DNA from: Chelatococcus albus
GTDB lineage: Bacteria > Pseudomonadota > Alphaproteobacteria > Rhizobiales > Beijerinckiaceae
NCBI RefSeq assembly: GCF_030067675.1
Contig: NZ_JASJEV010000018.1
Coordinates: 1 to 46,549 of the forward strand
DNA length: 46,549 nucleotides
Direction of reading: 5' to 3'
Made by a program: the position numbers and the translations under genes. The notes beneath the pieces are model-generated. The model had not been told where the DNA came from, searched no databases, and saw only the letters and a list, made by a program, of their open reading frames with translations. Position 1 is the first letter of the stretch; each line of letters begins with the position of its first letter. Positions 30,213 through 38,685 of the stretch are shown piece by piece.

Positions 30213-30347
30213 TGGCTTCCTCCCCGGATATGCGCGACGGTTCGACGCTGCTTAGCGAAACAGCCGGGGGGTGGCAATGCGCCGCAGGCCCGGCGATGCG
30301 ATCGCAGGCGGCGGCCAGGCTTCGTCGCCCTGTTGCGCGGCGGCGCC

Positions 30348-30608
30348 TCAATTGAGGACGGCAGCGGGTGCGACGAGCAGGGTCGGGATGCGCCCGTAGG
30401 CGGCGATGATCTCCGCCTCCTCGCTGCCCTGCGTCGCCTCGTTCACCGTCTGCATCAATGCGACGACGCCGGCCTTCGACTGCGAGAGCTGCTTGGCGAG
30501 GTGCCCGGCGAAGGCGGCGTCCCGCGCCCAGGTAGGCGCCTCACGCACGAGCCGGCCCTCCGCCGAACGGCTGAAGGGTTGCACGACATAGAAGGTCGTC
30601 TCCGACAT
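30348..30608 (-). CDS. Small uncharacterised protein
   Basis: The 86-residue product (MSETTFYVVQPFSRSAEGRL at the start) has no signal peptide or membrane helix and I recognise no domain. It has an alpha/beta-like pattern with a conserved-looking FYVVQPF strand and a QTVNEATQGSEEAEIIAAYG helix. ATG 30608 follows GGAGGACACCCC, a good ribosome-binding site, supporting a real gene. It is alone, 135 bp downstream of the antiporter start on the same strand. Confidence 0.7.
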   Translation of the reverse strand: MSETTFYVVQPFSRSAEGRLVREAPTWARDAAFAGHLAKQLSQSKAGVVALMQTVNEATQGSEEAEIIAAYGRIPTLLVAPAAVLN

Positions 30609-31100
30609 GGGGTGTCCTCCATGTTGGTGGGGGCGACGATGCCCCGTGGCCGCACCTCCCGACCGTTCGGCGAAGTGCGGGCGATTGCGGCCCGAAGACC
30701 GCTCGGATCGCCGCGTCAGGCGGCGCATTGCAATGCGGCCGTCGCGATCCTCGCTGATGCGACTGCCGGAAAGGCCCCGGATGAGGGCGGCGAGGTGGCG
30801 CATCGCCAGGTCTTGCGGCGCATGCGCTGTGTTGCCCGGTTGGACCCGACGGTCGCGATCCGTCGTTCACGGCCCGGCCGCGGCTCGTCGGCTTTGTGGT
30901 TCCCTTTCGCCCGACGGATGCGCGACCCGCCGAGCCCGATCCACCAATCCTGTCGTCGCCTCGATGCGATCGGCATTGCCAGCCAGACGCCATGCTGAGC
31001 CGGCATGGTTAATGAACGGTTAACGGCGGTGCGTCGGCATCCCCGCCTCCTCCTTCGCTGCCTTCGGAGCGAGAAAGCGGCGTGGTGAGTGCGAATTGCC
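30609..31100. other. 492-bp gap without a convincing gene
   Basis: Short frames on both strands here are Arg/Ser/Pro rich, lack ribosome-binding sites and resemble no family, so I call none. A CtrA-type motif lies at 31009-31024. The start of this interval carries the leader of 30348-30608. Otherwise nothing is recognisable. Confidence 0.5.
31009..31024. promoter_or_regulatory. CtrA-type binding motif
   Basis: TTAA-TGAACGG-TTAAC is a full match to the alphaproteobacterial CtrA consensus TTAA-N7-TTAAC. It stands in an AT-rich spot of a very GC-rich region. The nearest start downstream on the minus strand is 400 bp away, so the target is unclear; a chance match is possible. Confidence 0.4.
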
Positions 31101-32045
31101 TCACGCCCCGGCTGAGGGGGCGCATGCCGAGATGGTGCAGGCGGCCGCCTCGTCCTTCAGCCAGGCCCGAAAAGCGGCGATGTTGGGTGCGGCGGCGGCC
31201 GCCTCGGGGCAGACGATGTAGTACTGGTAGGGGCCGCGCACCTCTTGCGGGAAGGGGCGCACGAGCCGGCCGGCCGCGAGGTTGTCGCCGATCAGCGCGC
31301 TCGTCGCCAGTGCCAAGCCCTGGCCGGAGATGGCGGCCTGCAGGGCGAGGAAAGTGTGCGAGAAGCGTGGCCCGTGCTCGGCGTCGACGATGTCGGCGAC
31401 GCCTGCCGCCTCGAGCCAGCGGCGCCAGGTGACATGTTCGGGAATTTCCGGCGAGGGTGGCTCGTGCAGGAGCGTGTGGTGGCGCAGGTCCGCCGGTTCC
31501 CGCAACGGCCGCGCCGGGTCCTCGGCGAGCCCCGGGCTGCATACGGGGAAGAACACCTCATCCATCAGGAAATCGACGTGCAGGCCGGGATAGACGCCAC
31601 GGCCGAGGCGGATGACGATGTCGACGTCCTCGCGGGCGAAATCCGTCAGGCCGATGGAGGCGAGCACGCGCACGTCGAGATCCGGCCGCAGCCGGCGAAA
31701 GGCGCCGAGGCGCGGAATGAGCCACTGCGCCGCGAGCGAGGGCACGGTGCTCACCGTGAGCACGTTCGAGACGTCGCGGGTGAAGCGGGCGGTGGCATCG
31801 GCGAGGCCGTCGAGCAGCTCGCCGATGGCGGGCGCATAGCGCTGGCCTGCGTCCGTCAGGGCAACGCCCTTGCTCGGCAGGCGGCGGAAGAGCGGGCGCC
31901 CCAGCCACCCTTCAAGCGCCTTCACCTGCTGCGCGACGGCGCCGGCGGTGACGCCAAGTTCCTCGCCCGCCTTCTGGAAGTTGAGGTGCCGGGCGGCAGC
32001 CTCGAAGGCGCGGACGGCGTTGAGCGGGGGCAGGCGGCGGCGCAT
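31101..32045 (-). CDS. LysR-family regulator, GcvA/VtlR-like
   Basis: The 314-residue regulator has an N-terminal helix-turn-helix (LNAVRAFEAAARHLNFQKAG, then GVTAGAVAQQVKALEGWLG) and a type-2 periplasmic-binding effector domain with SLAAQWLIPRLGAF, as in GcvA-like LysR proteins. It faces a DUF1127 gene over 121 bp. In Brucella the GcvA-like LysR protein VtlR activates small DUF1127 genes, so this pair is likely the local counterpart; that link is inferred. The C-terminus ends in an unusual Ala/Cys-rich tail (CTISACAPSAGA). Confidence 0.9.
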   Translation of the reverse strand: MRRRLPPLNAVRAFEAAARHLNFQKAGEELGVTAGAVAQQVKALEGWLGRPLFRRLPSKGVALTDAGQRYAPAIGELLDGLADATARFTRDVSNVLTVSTVPSLAAQWLIPRLGAFRRLRPDLDVRVLASIGLTDFAREDVDIVIRLGRGVYPGLHVDFLMDEVFFPVCSPGLAEDPARPLREPADLRHHTLLHEPPSPEIPEHVTWRRWLEAAGVADIVDAEHGPRFSHTFLALQAAISGQGLALATSALIGDNLAAGRLVRPFPQEVRGPYQYYIVCPEAAAAAPNIAAFRAWLKDEAAACTISACAPSAGA

Positions 32046-32050
32046 GGAAT

Positions 32051-32072
32051 TCAGTAGTTTTTCTATGTCTGA
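32051..32072. promoter_or_regulatory. Candidate LysR operator, LysR/DUF1127 intergenic
   Basis: TCAG at 32051-32054 and CTGA at 32069-32072 form an inverted pair around an inner TAG-TTTTT-CTA dyad (32055-32065). It lies directly upstream of the LysR start and about 95 bp before the DUF1127 start, a suitable place for a divergent regulator. Confidence 0.35.
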
Positions 32073-32166
32073 GGCCGAGGACTTCTGGTTTGAAACCCGG
32101 GCCCTCCAAGCACATCCTTACCACTGAGCACACCGCAATGCGGCGAGGCTCCCGAAGGAGGATGCC

Positions 32167-32394
32167 ATGCACGCGATCCTAGCACCGACCACAGGGCGAG
32201 AAAATCTCGGCCTTCTGCCGAGCGGCGGCCTTGCGCGCGCCCTGCTGTCTCTGCTCGACACGCTCGACACCTGGGCGACGCGCGTCGCCCAGCGGCGCGC
32301 CCTGGAGCGGCTCGATGGCCACATGCTGCACGACCTCGGCCTCTCGCGCGCCGACGTGGAGCGGGAGGCGGGCAAACCCTTCTGGCGGGCGTGA
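32167..32394 (+). CDS. DUF1127-family small protein
   Basis: The 75-residue protein has the DUF1127 C-terminal motif: RRALERLDGHMLHDLGLSRA followed by DVEREAGKPFW. The Arg-rich helix and the LxDIGL-type segment are the family hallmarks. Members include RNA-binding regulators of phosphate, C4 metabolism and stress in Agrobacterium and Rhodobacter. ATG 32167 follows CCGAAGGAGGATGCC, an excellent ribosome-binding site. It is divergent from a GcvA/VtlR-like regulator, its probable activator. Confidence 0.88.
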   Translation: MHAILAPTTGRENLGLLPSGGLARALLSLLDTLDTWATRVAQRRALERLDGHMLHDLGLSRADVEREAGKPFWRA

Positions 32395-32413
32395 CGCGAC
32401 CGGCAATGCACGA

Positions 32414-32449
32414 GGGCACTTTCCGATCCAGTCGAATCGGAAAGTGCCC
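32414..32449. terminator. 14-bp stem hairpin after the DUF1127 gene
   Basis: GGGCACTTTCCGAT at 32414-32427 pairs perfectly with 32436-32449 around an eight-base loop. It starts 20 bp after the stop codon and is followed by CTATCTGTTTG, so termination is plausible though the T-tract is poor. The AATCGGAAAGTGC core looks like an interspersed alphaproteobacterial palindrome. Confidence 0.6.
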
Positions 32450-32532
32450 CTATCTGTTTGAGAACAGCACATTTTCTCCGCAGAGCCGGCTCCCGCCTCG
32501 GCGGACAATGCCCGGGCGCATCGCTGCGCCGG

Positions 32533-33717
<1,185 letters not shown>

Positions 33718-33726
33718 CTATGGGAA

Positions 33727-33752
33727 GGCGGCCGGGCTTTCGCCCGGCCGCC
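33727..33752 (-). terminator. GC-rich hairpin downstream of the secreted-protein gene
   Basis: GGCGGCCGGGC (33727-33737) pairs with 33742-33752 around TTTC. On the minus strand it is followed by TTCCC, so it may end the 33836-34189 transcript. It lies in the 262-bp gap 33574-33835, which also has the hairpin at 33781-33805. Confidence 0.5.
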
Positions 33753-33780
33753 CCGCGCGTGGTGGGAGGGCCCGCGCGTC

Positions 33781-33805
33781 CCGGCTCCTCGCTTCAAGGA
33801 GCCGG
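33781..33805. other. 9-bp stem hairpin after the secreted-protein stop
   Basis: CCGGCTCCT (33781-33789) pairs with AGGAGCCGG (33797-33805), loop CGCTTCA. It lies 31 bp downstream of the minus-strand stop at 33836 and upstream of the stronger hairpin at 33727. The two together may protect or terminate the transcript. Confidence 0.5.
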
Positions 33806-33835
33806 CAATCGGAACGTATCGTTCTGGTGCGCCGA

Positions 33836-34189
33836 TCAGTTGACCTTGGCCTTGCCTGCTGCGTCGATCGCCGCGCCGGCGCCGGCCTTCAGGTCCTTCT
33901 TCACCGCATCGGCCTTGGCGTCGGTCTTCACCTCGCCCTTGGCATCGACCTTCGCTGCGCCATGGGCATCGCCCCCGGCCTTGGAGGGGGCGCCGGCGGT
34001 GCCATGGGTGGCCGTGCCGGCACCGCCCTTCACGTCCCCCTTGGCGCCGACCGGCAGCTTGCCGGTGTCGACCTGCACGCCGGTTGCAGCCTTTCCGTCG
34101 GCGCCGACGCTCACCGACCCTTGCGCGTTCGCGAGCACGGGCAGGCCGGCGACGGCGGCGACGGTCAGGGCGAGAATGGTCTTGCGCAT
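33836..34189 (-). CDS. Secreted low-complexity Ala/Gly/Lys/Asp protein
   Basis: The 117-residue product has a clear signal peptide (KTILALTVAAVAGLPVLANA, cleavage before residue 23). The mature 95 residues are almost only Ala, Gly, Lys, Asp, Val and Thr, with repeated short units such as GAKGDVKGGAG, DAKGEVKTDAKADAVKKDL and AGAGAAIDAAGKAK. There is no Cys, Trp, Phe or Tyr after the signal. It is probably disordered or loosely helical in the periplasm. I recognise no family; late-embryogenesis-like or desiccation-related repeats look similar. ATG 34189 follows AAGGAGCTCACC. Codon use is like its neighbours. Confidence 0.8.
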   Translation of the reverse strand: MRKTILALTVAAVAGLPVLANAQGSVSVGADGKAATGVQVDTGKLPVGAKGDVKGGAGTATHGTAGAPSKAGGDAHGAAKVDAKGEVKTDAKADAVKKDLKAGAGAAIDAAGKAKVN

Positions 34190-34377
34190 GGTGAGCTCCT
34201 TCGTTCGCTCATCTGGCTCCGAAGCGGTGCCGCGAGAGGCGGCACCCCGTTCGTTCGAAGCTGGCGCGACACTAGCGGGCCCGGCGTGGCCCGGCCCTGA
34301 ATGGTGCGATCACCCGGGGTTCAGGCTGTTGGCGGGAATGCGGCGGCGGCCCCGGAACCGCCCCAGAGGTGAACGGT

Positions 34378-35502
34378 TCACCCCGCCTCTACCGCCGTCA
34401 CGGCGAAGCCGAGGGTCGCCCCGGCCGTGGCGCCCCCTTCGAAAACCACGCTCTTGACGACTGCATGGGCGGCGACGCCCGGCGCGAGCCTGAGCCGCTC
34501 CACGGAGTAGCGGGTAATGCGTGCGACGATGTGGCCCTGGCCGCAGGCGAGCGTCACGTCCGCCACCGCGTCGCTCACGGTCCGCACCGCGACGACGGTG
34601 CCCGGCAGCACGTTCAGGGCGCTGATGTCCGCGGGGGAGGCGAGCGCGACCATGACGTCGCGCGCCGGGATGCGCAGCCGCACCGGGGTCGCGGGCGCGA
34701 GCGCGAGGCGCGGCACGCGCAACTGGCCGACCGGCGATTCGAGGCGGGTGAGACCGGCCTCCGCCTCGTGTGCCGCCACGCGCGCTTCGACGACGGCGCC
34801 GGACTCCCCGTAGCCGAGCGGCGCGAGCGCCACGCCGGCGAGCACCTCTGCCGCCGGCCCGCAGGCGGCGACCTCCCCGGCATTGAGCGCGACCACGGTG
34901 GTGGCGAGCCGCGCCACCTCGGCAAGGGAATGGCTGACGTAGACGATCGGCACGCCTATCTCGTCGCGCAGGCGCTCGACATAGGGAAGGATCTCGGCCT
35001 TGCGCGCCTCGTCGAGGGCGGCGAGCGGCTCGTCGAGAAGGAGGAGCCGGGGGCTGCGCAGGAGAGCGCGGCCGATGGCGACGCGCTGCTTCTCGCCGCC
35101 GGAGAGGCCCGCCGGGCGCCGGGCGAGCAGATGGCCGATGCCGAGGAGTTCGGTGACGTGGCCGAGGTCGCCCCAGCGCTCGGCGCGCGGCGTGAACCAG
35201 CGTCCGAAGAGGAGGTTCTGCCGCACGGTGAGGTGGGGAAAGAGGCGCCCCTCCTGGAAGACATAGCCGACACGGCGCTTGTGCGCCGGCAGGAAGACGC
35301 CCAGCTCGGTGTCGACGAAGGTCACGCCGTCGACAATGACCCTGCCCTCCTGCGGGCGCACGAGGCCGGCGAGGATATCGACGAGCGAGGTCTTGCCCGC
35401 GCCCGAGCGGCCGAAGAGCACCGTGATCCCTGCCTCTGCGCGGAAGCGCGCGGCGAGCGTGAAGGCACCGAGCCTGTGCCGCACGTCGACGTCGAGCGTC
35501 AT
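34378..35502 (-). CDS. modC: Molybdate ABC transporter ATP-binding protein
   Basis: The 374-residue ATPase has Walker A GRSGAGKT (31-38), signature LSGGEKQRVAIGRALL, Walker B LLLLDEPLAALD and H-loop YVSHSLAEVARLA. A C-terminal Mop/TOBE domain (about 295-370, with SALNVLPGTVVAVRT and VARITRYSVERLRL) binds molybdate and is typical of ModC. ATG 35502 follows GAGGAGGCGCGTCC. It is the last gene of modABC, 12 bp after modB. Confidence 0.95.
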   Translation of the reverse strand: MTLDVDVRHRLGAFTLAARFRAEAGITVLFGRSGAGKTSLVDILAGLVRPQEGRVIVDGVTFVDTELGVFLPAHKRRVGYVFQEGRLFPHLTVRQNLLFGRWFTPRAERWGDLGHVTELLGIGHLLARRPAGLSGGEKQRVAIGRALLRSPRLLLLDEPLAALDEARKAEILPYVERLRDEIGVPIVYVSHSLAEVARLATTVVALNAGEVAACGPAAEVLAGVALAPLGYGESGAVVEARVAAHEAEAGLTRLESPVGQLRVPRLALAPATPVRLRIPARDVMVALASPADISALNVLPGTVVAVRTVSDAVADVTLACGQGHIVARITRYSVERLRLAPGVAAHAVVKSVVFEGGATAGATLGFAVTAVEAG

Positions 35503-35514
35503 GGACGCGCCTCC

Positions 35515-36207
35515 TCAGACGATGCCGATGCGCCGGCCGACGGCGCGGGCCAGCAGCTCGGAGGCGACGAGCGCCGCCATCGACACGGCGATGGAGACGA
35601 GCGTCAGGCGCAGCGCCGGGGTGTCGGCTCCCGGCACCTGGGTGAAGGCGTAGATGGCGAGCGGCAGGGTCTGCGTCTCGCCGGGGATGTTCGAGACGAA
35701 GGTGATCGTGGCGCCGAACTCGCCCATGGCCTTGGCGAAGGCGAGCACCCAGCCGGCGAGAATGCCCGGCAGGACGAGGGGCAGGGTGACGGCGAAGAAG
35801 GTCGCGACCGGCCCGGCGCCGAGCGAGCGTGCCGCCGCCTCGAGCCTGCGGTCCACCGCCTCGATGGACAGGCGGATCGCCCGCACCATGAGCGGAAAGC
35901 CCATGACGCCGGCGGCGAGCGCCGCCCCCGTCCAGCGGAAGGCGAAGACGATGCCGAAGGTCTCGGCAAGGAAGGCGCCGATGGGGCCGCGCCGACCGAA
36001 GGCGAGAAGCAGCAGATAGCCCGTCACCACCGGTGGCATGACGAGCGGCAGATGCACGAGGCCATTGACCAGCGTCTTGCCGAGGAAGCGGCCGCGCGCC
36101 AGCACGAGCGCCACGAGCGCAGCCAGCGGCAGGCTCGCGAGCGTCGCCCATAGCGAGACGCGCAGGCTGAGCGCCAACGCCGTCCACTCCTCGGGCGAAA
36201 GAAGCAT
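35515..36207 (-). CDS. modB: Molybdate ABC transporter permease
   Basis: The 230-residue permease has five predicted helices and the ModB coupling loop EAARSLGAGPVATFFAVTLPL, followed by AFAKAMGEFGATITFVSNIPGET. I choose ATG 36207: AGGAC precedes it by 7-8 bases. GTG 36213, two codons earlier, is also open but too close to that ribosome-binding site. It starts 10 bp after the modA stop. Confidence 0.94.
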   Translation of the reverse strand: MLLSPEEWTALALSLRVSLWATLASLPLAALVALVLARGRFLGKTLVNGLVHLPLVMPPVVTGYLLLLAFGRRGPIGAFLAETFGIVFAFRWTGAALAAGVMGFPLMVRAIRLSIEAVDRRLEAAARSLGAGPVATFFAVTLPLVLPGILAGWVLAFAKAMGEFGATITFVSNIPGETQTLPLAIYAFTQVPGADTPALRLTLVSIAVSMAALVASELLARAVGRRIGIV

Positions 36208-36217
36208 GCTCACTGTC

Positions 36218-37033
36218 CTACTTCAGCACCGTGAAGCCCTGGCGCTCGAAGACGGGCCGTGCGGCGGGCGAGTTGAGGAAGGCGAGAAAGGCCTTGGCCT
36301 GAAGGCTCGACGAGGCCGTTGTCTGGGCGACGGGGTAGATGATCGGGGGATGCGTGTCCGCCGGGAAGGTGGCAACGACGCGCACCGCGGGGTCGGCCGC
36401 CGCGTCGGTCGCATAGACGATACCGAGCGGCGCCTCGCCGCGCGAGACGAGGAGGAGCGCGGCGCGCACATTCTCGGCCTCGGCGACGCGGGCCTTCACC
36501 CCCTCCCAGGCGCCGAGCTTCTCGAGGGCCGCCTTGCCGTACTTGCCGGCGGGCACGGCCGCCGTGCTCGCCATGGCGAGGCGTCCGTCGCCGAGGAGCC
36601 GCGCAAGATCGACGCCCGGCGCGAGGCTGACCGCCGCCTTGCTTTCCTTCGGGGCGATCAGGACGAGGCGGTTGCCGAGGCGATTCGCGCGCGTGTCCGC
36701 CCGTATGAGACCCCGCTGAACAAGATAGTCCATCCAGTCGAGATCGGCGGAGATGATGACATCCGCAGGCGCTCCCTGTTCGATCTGCCGGGCGAGCGCC
36801 GAACTCGCGGCATAGGAAATGCGCGCGCGCCGCCCCGTCTCCTGCTCCCAGGCGGCGTTCAGCTCGTCGAGGGCGTTCTTCATGCTGGCGGCAGCGAGGA
36901 TGACGAGCTCGCTCTCTTCTTTGCTGCCTTGCGCCACCGCGGGCGGAGCGGGGGGCCCTGGCCAGAGCGCCGCACCGAGGACGAGGGCCACGAGGGCTGC
37001 AAGACAGGAACGCCGCCTGATCGCCACGGTCAT
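36218..37033 (-). CDS. modA: Molybdate-binding periplasmic protein
   Basis: The 271-residue protein has a basic N-region and signal peptide (RRRSCLAALVALVLGAALWP, cleavage near residue 36 after PPAVAQ). The ModA fold follows, with LVILAAASMKNALDELNAAW, ARISYAASSALARQIEQGAPADVIISAD and LVSRGEAPLGIVYATDAAADP; the Ser residues in AAAS and AASSA would bind the oxyanion. ATG 37033 has AAGAG six bases upstream; ATG 37039 and TTG 37051 are alternatives. It is divergent from modE across a palindromic Mo-box-like site. Confidence 0.93.
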   Translation of the reverse strand: MTVAIRRRSCLAALVALVLGAALWPGPPAPPAVAQGSKEESELVILAAASMKNALDELNAAWEQETGRRARISYAASSALARQIEQGAPADVIISADLDWMDYLVQRGLIRADTRANRLGNRLVLIAPKESKAAVSLAPGVDLARLLGDGRLAMASTAAVPAGKYGKAALEKLGAWEGVKARVAEAENVRAALLLVSRGEAPLGIVYATDAAADPAVRVVATFPADTHPPIIYPVAQTTASSSLQAKAFLAFLNSPAARPVFERQGFTVLK

Positions 37034-37057
37034 CTCCATCTCTTCACGCAAAGGTCA

Positions 37058-37083
37058 GCGACATATTCTCCAGAACATATCGC
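37058..37083. promoter_or_regulatory. Mo-box-like palindrome, ModE site between modA and modE
   Basis: The 26-base dyad is centred at 37070/37071: left half GCGACATATTCTC, and the right half reads GCGATATGTTCTG on the other strand, 10 of 13 identical. AT-rich cores flanked by GCG fit the ModE recognition pattern. A weaker related dyad, CGCTATAT with TATGACG, lies at 37101-37124. The site is 25 bp upstream of the modA start, where ModE would repress. Confidence 0.6.
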
Positions 37084-37225
37084 CCGGCATCATAGCTGGG
37101 CGCTATATTCAATCAACTATGACGGCGACGACCCCTCCGGCCACCGTGGACAGCCTGCCGCGGCCGGCGCAAGGTGTCCTCACGGCGCATCCCGGCCGGG
37201 CGAATCGGGAATTCACGTCGCAGCC

Positions 37226-37579
37226 ATGGCCACCCTGAGCATCCGCATCGACCTCGACCCGCAGGGGCGCCTGGGCCCGGGCAAGATCGCGCTCCTCGAG
37301 GCTGTGGCCGCGCACGGTTCGATCTCCGCGGCGGGACGGGCGATGGGCATGTCCTACAAGCGGGCGTGGGAACTCGTCGCCGCCCTCAACGGACTGTTCC
37401 GCGAACCGCTGGTCGCGGCGCATATGGGCGGGCGGCGCGGCGGCGGCGCCTCCCTCACGCCGCTCGGCCAGGCCATCGTGGCGCACTACCGTGCCCTCGA
37501 AGCCGAGGCAGCGGCGGCCGTCGCCGAGCACATGGCGGCCATTCAGGCGGCCGCCGCCCCGGTGACGCCAGCCGATTGA
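37226..37579 (+). CDS. modE: Single-domain ModE-type molybdate regulator
   Basis: The 117-residue protein aligns with only the N-terminal winged helix-turn-helix of ModE: LGPGKIALLEAVAAHGSISA, AAGRAMGMSYKRAWELVAAL and GGRRGGGASLTPLGQAIVAHY. E. coli ModE is 262 residues, the second half being two molybdate-binding Mop domains, which are absent here. Truncated ModE proteins are known in alphaproteobacteria. How molybdate is sensed is therefore open; the Mop domain of ModC or another protein may supply it. The gene diverges from modA. Confidence 0.88.
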   Translation: MATLSIRIDLDPQGRLGPGKIALLEAVAAHGSISAAGRAMGMSYKRAWELVAALNGLFREPLVAAHMGGRRGGGASLTPLGQAIVAHYRALEAEAAAAVAEHMAAIQAAAAPVTPAD

Positions 37580-37618
37580 CGGAGGAGCAGGCTCACCCCG
37601 CGTCACACCTTCAGGATG

Positions 37619-37725
37619 TGCGGCATCGGTTGCGGATCCCGGCGTCTCACAGGACACCTGTCCGCCGGTGACGACAGTGGCAGGCGCCGGGGCGCGGCTC
37701 TGCATGGGCCACAGCCGATGCCGCA
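37619..37725. repeat. Inverted repeat in the modE-SDR gap
   Basis: TGCGGCATCGG (37619-37629) and CCGATGCCGCA (37715-37725) are exact inverse copies; the match extends to 17 bases with two mismatches. A smaller palindrome ACAGG-ACA-CCTGT lies between them (37649-37661). The 281-bp gap 37580-37860 has no gene. Whether this is a folded RNA leader for the SDR gene or a decayed repeat is unknown. Confidence 0.5.
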
Positions 37726-37860
37726 TGTGCGGACGCTGCGTCGTGCCGCCGCCCGCGTTCTCTGTCGGGGACGCCCGCCTGCGGCGCATGGCTTGGTCCC
37801 TTCCACAGCGCCTCCCTTGCCCGCTAAGCTCGCCCACAAGAACAACGCCGGAGGAAACGC

Positions 37861-38607
37861 ATGAATCGAATCGATTTAGATGGCCGCGTGGCGGTGGTGA
37901 CGGGTGGGGCGCAGGGCATCGGGCGGGCGGTCGTCGAGCGCTTCGTCGCCTCGGGCGCCACCGTCGAGATCTGGGATCTTGACGGAAGCCTCGGGGCGCA
38001 AACGGCGGGCGAGATCGACGGGCCGGTGTCGGCGCGCGGGGTGGATGTCACAGACTACGCCGCCGTCGAGGCCGCGGCGAAGGCGGCGGAGACTGCACAC
38101 GGGCGCGTCGACATCCTGGTGACCTCGGCGGGGATTGCCGGCCCCACCTACAAGACCTGGGACTATCCGCTCGAGGACTGGGCACGCGTGCAGCGCCTCA
38201 ATGTCGACGGCACCTTCCACTGCTGCCGGGCGCTGGTGCCGGGCATGATGGCGCGCGACTACGGCCGTATCGTTCTCGTCGCCTCCATCGCAGGCAAGGA
38301 GGGCAATCCCAACGCCTCGGCCTATTCCGCCTCCAAGGCCGCGGTGATCGGCCTCACGAAGTCGCTCGGCAAGGAGCTCGCCGGCTACGACATTGCCGTC
38401 AACTGCATCACGCCGGCGACGGCGAAGACGCGCATTCTCGACCAGGTGAGCGACGAGTTCATCGGCTACATGCTGTCCAAGATCCCGCGCGGACGCTTCG
38501 TCGAGGTGCGCGAGATCGCCTCCATGGTGACCTGGCTCTGTTCGGCGGAGAACAGCTTCACCACGGCTGCCGCCTTCGATCTCTCGGGCGGTCGGGCGAC
38601 CTATTGA
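37861..38607 (+). CDS. SDR-family NAD(P)-dependent dehydrogenase
   Basis: The 248-residue enzyme has the classical SDR set: coenzyme motif TGGAQGIG (14-21), catalytic Ser142, Tyr155 and Lys159 in SAYSASKAA, and the NNAG-equivalent TSAGIAG. Segments WDYPLEDWARV, HCCRALVPGMM and IAGKEGNPNASAYSASKA resemble 2-keto-3-deoxy-L-fuconate dehydrogenases and related sugar-acid SDRs. The substrate is not certain. ATG 37861 follows CCGGAGGAAACGC. It is 78 bp upstream of an amidohydrolase gene on the same strand. Confidence 0.87.
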   Translation: MNRIDLDGRVAVVTGGAQGIGRAVVERFVASGATVEIWDLDGSLGAQTAGEIDGPVSARGVDVTDYAAVEAAAKAAETAHGRVDILVTSAGIAGPTYKTWDYPLEDWARVQRLNVDGTFHCCRALVPGMMARDYGRIVLVASIAGKEGNPNASAYSASKAAVIGLTKSLGKELAGYDIAVNCITPATAKTRILDQVSDEFIGYMLSKIPRGRFVEVREIASMVTWLCSAENSFTTAAAFDLSGGRATY

Positions 38608-38685
38608 GGATGACGAGCGGGTCGCGGACCGCTGTGCCCCGCATTCACCGTTGAGCCCTGGCCTCCCGCCGGGTAGCGTCGGGCC

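Noticed and set aside
30716-31006. 96-codon minus-strand frame in the 492-bp gap, next to the CtrA motif
   Set aside because: No ribosome-binding site, Arg/Ser/Pro-rich, no protein-like pattern.
32085-32106. tRNA T-arm-like sequence GGTTTGAAACC
   Set aside because: Lacks the TTCRA loop, and no acceptor, D or anticodon arm can be built around it.
37616-37864. 82-codon frame beginning MCGIGCG between modE and the SDR gene
   Set aside because: Cys-rich start suggested a metal peptide, but the rest is low-complexity, the frame runs into the SDR start, and it is explained by the inverted repeat.
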